Part shown: piece after piece, positions 6,215-7,590 of the stretch
Layout: each line of letters begins with the position of its first letter
Position numbering within the stretch: position 1 is the stretch's first letter
Assembly (NCBI GenBank): GCA_965651595.1
Contig: CBFGTA010000105.1
Coordinates: 1-7,590 of the forward strand
DNA from: CBFGTA01 sp965651595
GTDB lineage: Bacteria > Actinomycetota > Actinomycetes > S36-B12 > UBA10799
DNA: 7,590 nucleotides
Direction: 5' to 3'
The notes under the pieces: model-generated
What the model was told of the DNA's origin: nothing
What the model saw: the letters and a program-made list of their open reading frames with translations, nothing else
Database searches by the model: none
Translations under genes and position numbers: made by a program

Positions 6215-7590
6215 TCATAGCCGCACATAGAAGGATTCGACGGGACGGGGTGGCCGATCGGTTGCTGGCTGTTGGGGGAAGCCGACGGCTACTGCTCCCA
6301 AAGGGTGCCAGGTTGGGGGCAGGTCGATGGCGGCCCGCACCGCGTCTGGGCAGAACAGCGATGAACTGATCCATGCCGACCCCACCGCCCGCGTAGCCAA
6401 CGACACCAAGAAGTTCTCGACTGCCGCGCCGCCAGCGACCAGAAACATGTCGCGTTCGTATCCGTTGCGGCGTTCGTCGGGGTAGATGTGGGCCGCGTCG
6501 GCGAGGTCGAGGAACGGCAGAAACAGGTGGGGTGCGCGGCGCAGGACATCGCCACGTCGCAGTCTTTGGGTGATAGAGGCCTCGCTGTACCCGTCGATCT
6601 CACGAAGGTCGGTGCGCCACTGATCGGCCATGGCGTCGAGCAGGCGAGTGCGGGTCTCGGCGGAACGCAGTTCCACGAATCGCCACGGCGTCGAGTGGTG
6701 CGGGGCGGGAGCTGTCACAGCGTCGGCGATTGCGGCTTCAAGGACATCATCGGGCACTCGCTGATCGAGGAAGTGGCGCACAGTGCGCCGAGAACTCAGA
6801 GCGGAGCGTTGTCCTTCTGCCAATGCTTCGTGAGTGCCGAGCCAAAACAGGTCCTCGCTGATCTGGCGAATCGAGTCCTGGGCTGTCTGGTCGCCACCAA
6901 CGTAGTGCGACAGTCCACGGACGATCGCAACCGGGACACCCGCGGATTTCGGGCAAACCAGTTCGGCGGCCGCACAAATTTCGTCGGCAACCGCGACGAC
7001 CGTTGCGTGGTATGGACGCCCCTGCGAATCGACTTCGCCCCGGTAGTCGTCCAAGACCACGACACCACTGCTGCCCACTGATAAGTCGACGATCCCCTGC
7101 CTCCACGGCCGCCCAAAGCTGTCCGAGATCACCACTCCGAGCGAATCGAGCCCGAATACCGATTGCAATTCGCTGCGCAAGCGCGCGGCAGAAGCATCAG
7201 GATCTGGAGGGAGGAGAACGGCCGTTCCGGGCTCAGTGTGAGATTGATCGATGCCTGCGCTCGCCATCACGAAGCCATGATGCGTGCGGGTGATGGCGAC
7301 TCCGCGGCCGCCTTCTCTTTCAGGCCCGCGGGCGACCACATGGTGTGATTGTTGGTCGATCAATGCCTGATAGTCGGCCTCAGTTTGGACGGGGGCGAGG
7401 TGCCCTTCCGCCTTCGACACAATCTTGCTAGTGATGACCACAATGTCGCCGTCGTGCAAGCCTGTGAGAGAGGTATCTCCTGCGGGTTCGAGGCGCGCGA
7501 TTGCGTCCCAGATCAGCTGGGTGAGGTCGTCGCCGGGCCGGACGGTCCCGATGCCGGTAACTGGATGGACAGTAACGCTTGAACCCGCCT
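6215..7590 (-). CDS. fbiB: Bifunctional coenzyme F420 biosynthesis protein FbiB (F420-0:gamma-glutamyl ligase plus FMN reductase domain), 5' end outside the window
   Basis: Read leftward, the frame is open to the right edge; 457 residues are visible without a proper start. The visible beginning (VTVHPVTGIGTVRPGDDL) is the standard start of CofE-type ligases, so probably only a few residues are missing. The ligase domain (about fragment residues 5-248) shows TSKIVSKAEG (53-62), PDPDASA (128-134), SDSFGRPWRQG (155-165) and DLFWLGT (246-252). A nitroreductase-fold domain follows (about 262-457), with SSRRTVRHF (265-273), APAPHHSTPWRF (293-304) and GSAWISSSLFCPD (403-415). Known role: adding gamma-linked glutamates to the F420 precursor, while the C-terminal domain reduces the dehydro precursor with FMNH2. 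Total length fits mycobacterial FbiB (about 448). fbiA would be expected just beyond the right edge. It is unrelated in function to the arc genes. Confidence 0.92.
   Translation of the reverse strand, partial: AGSSVTVHPVTGIGTVRPGDDLTQLIWDAIARLEPAGDTSLTGLHDGDIVVITSKIVSKAEGHLAPVQTEADYQALIDQQSHHVVARGPEREGGRGVAITRTHHGFVMASAGIDQSHTEPGTAVLLPPDPDASAARLRSELQSVFGLDSLGVVISDSFGRPWRQGIVDLSVGSSGVVVLDDYRGEVDSQGRPYHATVVAVADEICAAAELVCPKSAGVPVAIVRGLSHYVGGDQTAQDSIRQISEDLFWLGTHEALAEGQRSALSSRRTVRHFLDQRVPDDVLEAAIADAVTAPAPHHSTPWRFVELRSAETRTRLLDAMADQWRTDLREIDGYSEASITQRLRRGDVLRRAPHLFLPFLDLADAAHIYPDERRNGYERDMFLVAGGAAVENFLVSLATRAVGSAWISSSLFCPDAVRAAIDLPPTWHPLGAVAVGFPQQPATDRPPRPVESFYVRL

Noticed and set aside
6488..7081. 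197-codon open frame on the plus strand inside fbiB.
   Set aside because: It is antisense to the well-supported FbiB reading frame and shows no protein-family features.
7457..7459. TTG as the start codon of fbiB.
   Set aside because: The frame continues upstream to the window edge with the conserved CofE beginning (VTVHPVTGIG and RPGDDL), so this TTG is an internal leucine codon.
1..7590. Mobile element, CRISPR array or phage remnant.
   Set aside because: No transposase, integrase, terminal inverted repeats, regularly spaced repeats or phage genes could be recognised.

Overview
The window reads as chromosomal DNA of a high-GC (about 60% by eye) Gram-positive actinobacterium. The best pointer is the last gene, a two-domain FbiB (F420:glutamyl ligase fused to a flavin-type reductase domain), a form characteristic of F420-making Actinobacteria. 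The first gene ends like the actinobacterial ManB/RmlA2-type sugar-nucleotide pyrophosphorylases. No transposase, integrase, CRISPR array, tRNA or rRNA was recognised. The genus cannot be fixed from the sequence alone.

Layout, left to right. (1) 1-381, plus strand: the C-terminal left-handed beta-helix of a mannose-1-phosphate guanylyltransferase-like protein, cut by the window edge. (2) 384-1091, plus: a CPBP-family (CAAX protease/bacteriocin-processing) membrane protease, 2 bases after the previous stop. (3) 1092-1388: a 297-base non-coding gap. Its first half holds a long imperfect stem-loop (1094-1170) and two smaller hairpins. Its second half holds a weak promoter candidate and a short direct repeat. 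(4) 1389-6197, plus: a complete arginine deiminase operon in the order arcD (AdiC-like arginine/ornithine exchanger), arcC (carbamate kinase), arcA (arginine deiminase), arcB (catabolic ornithine carbamoyltransferase). (5) 6215-7590, minus: fbiB, convergent with arcB, with its first codons beyond the right edge.

How the genes work together: ArcD brings arginine in and sends ornithine out. ArcA turns arginine into citrulline and ammonia. ArcB phosphorolyses citrulline to ornithine and carbamoyl phosphate. ArcC uses carbamoyl phosphate to make ATP from ADP, releasing ammonia and CO2. The operon therefore gives ATP without respiration and also alkalinises the cytoplasm. No dedicated regulator gene lies in it. 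The flanking genes belong to unrelated pathways (sugar nucleotides, coenzyme F420). In Mycobacterium tuberculosis fbiB and manB are near neighbours and convergent, so the arc operon plus the CPBP gene look like an insertion into an otherwise conserved actinobacterial neighbourhood (inference from memory).

I found no convincing new system. The coding part is a well-known pathway, complete and with intact catalytic motifs. The points most worth a second look are the structured RNA after the CPBP gene, the inserted position of the operon, and the AdiC-like nature of its transporter.
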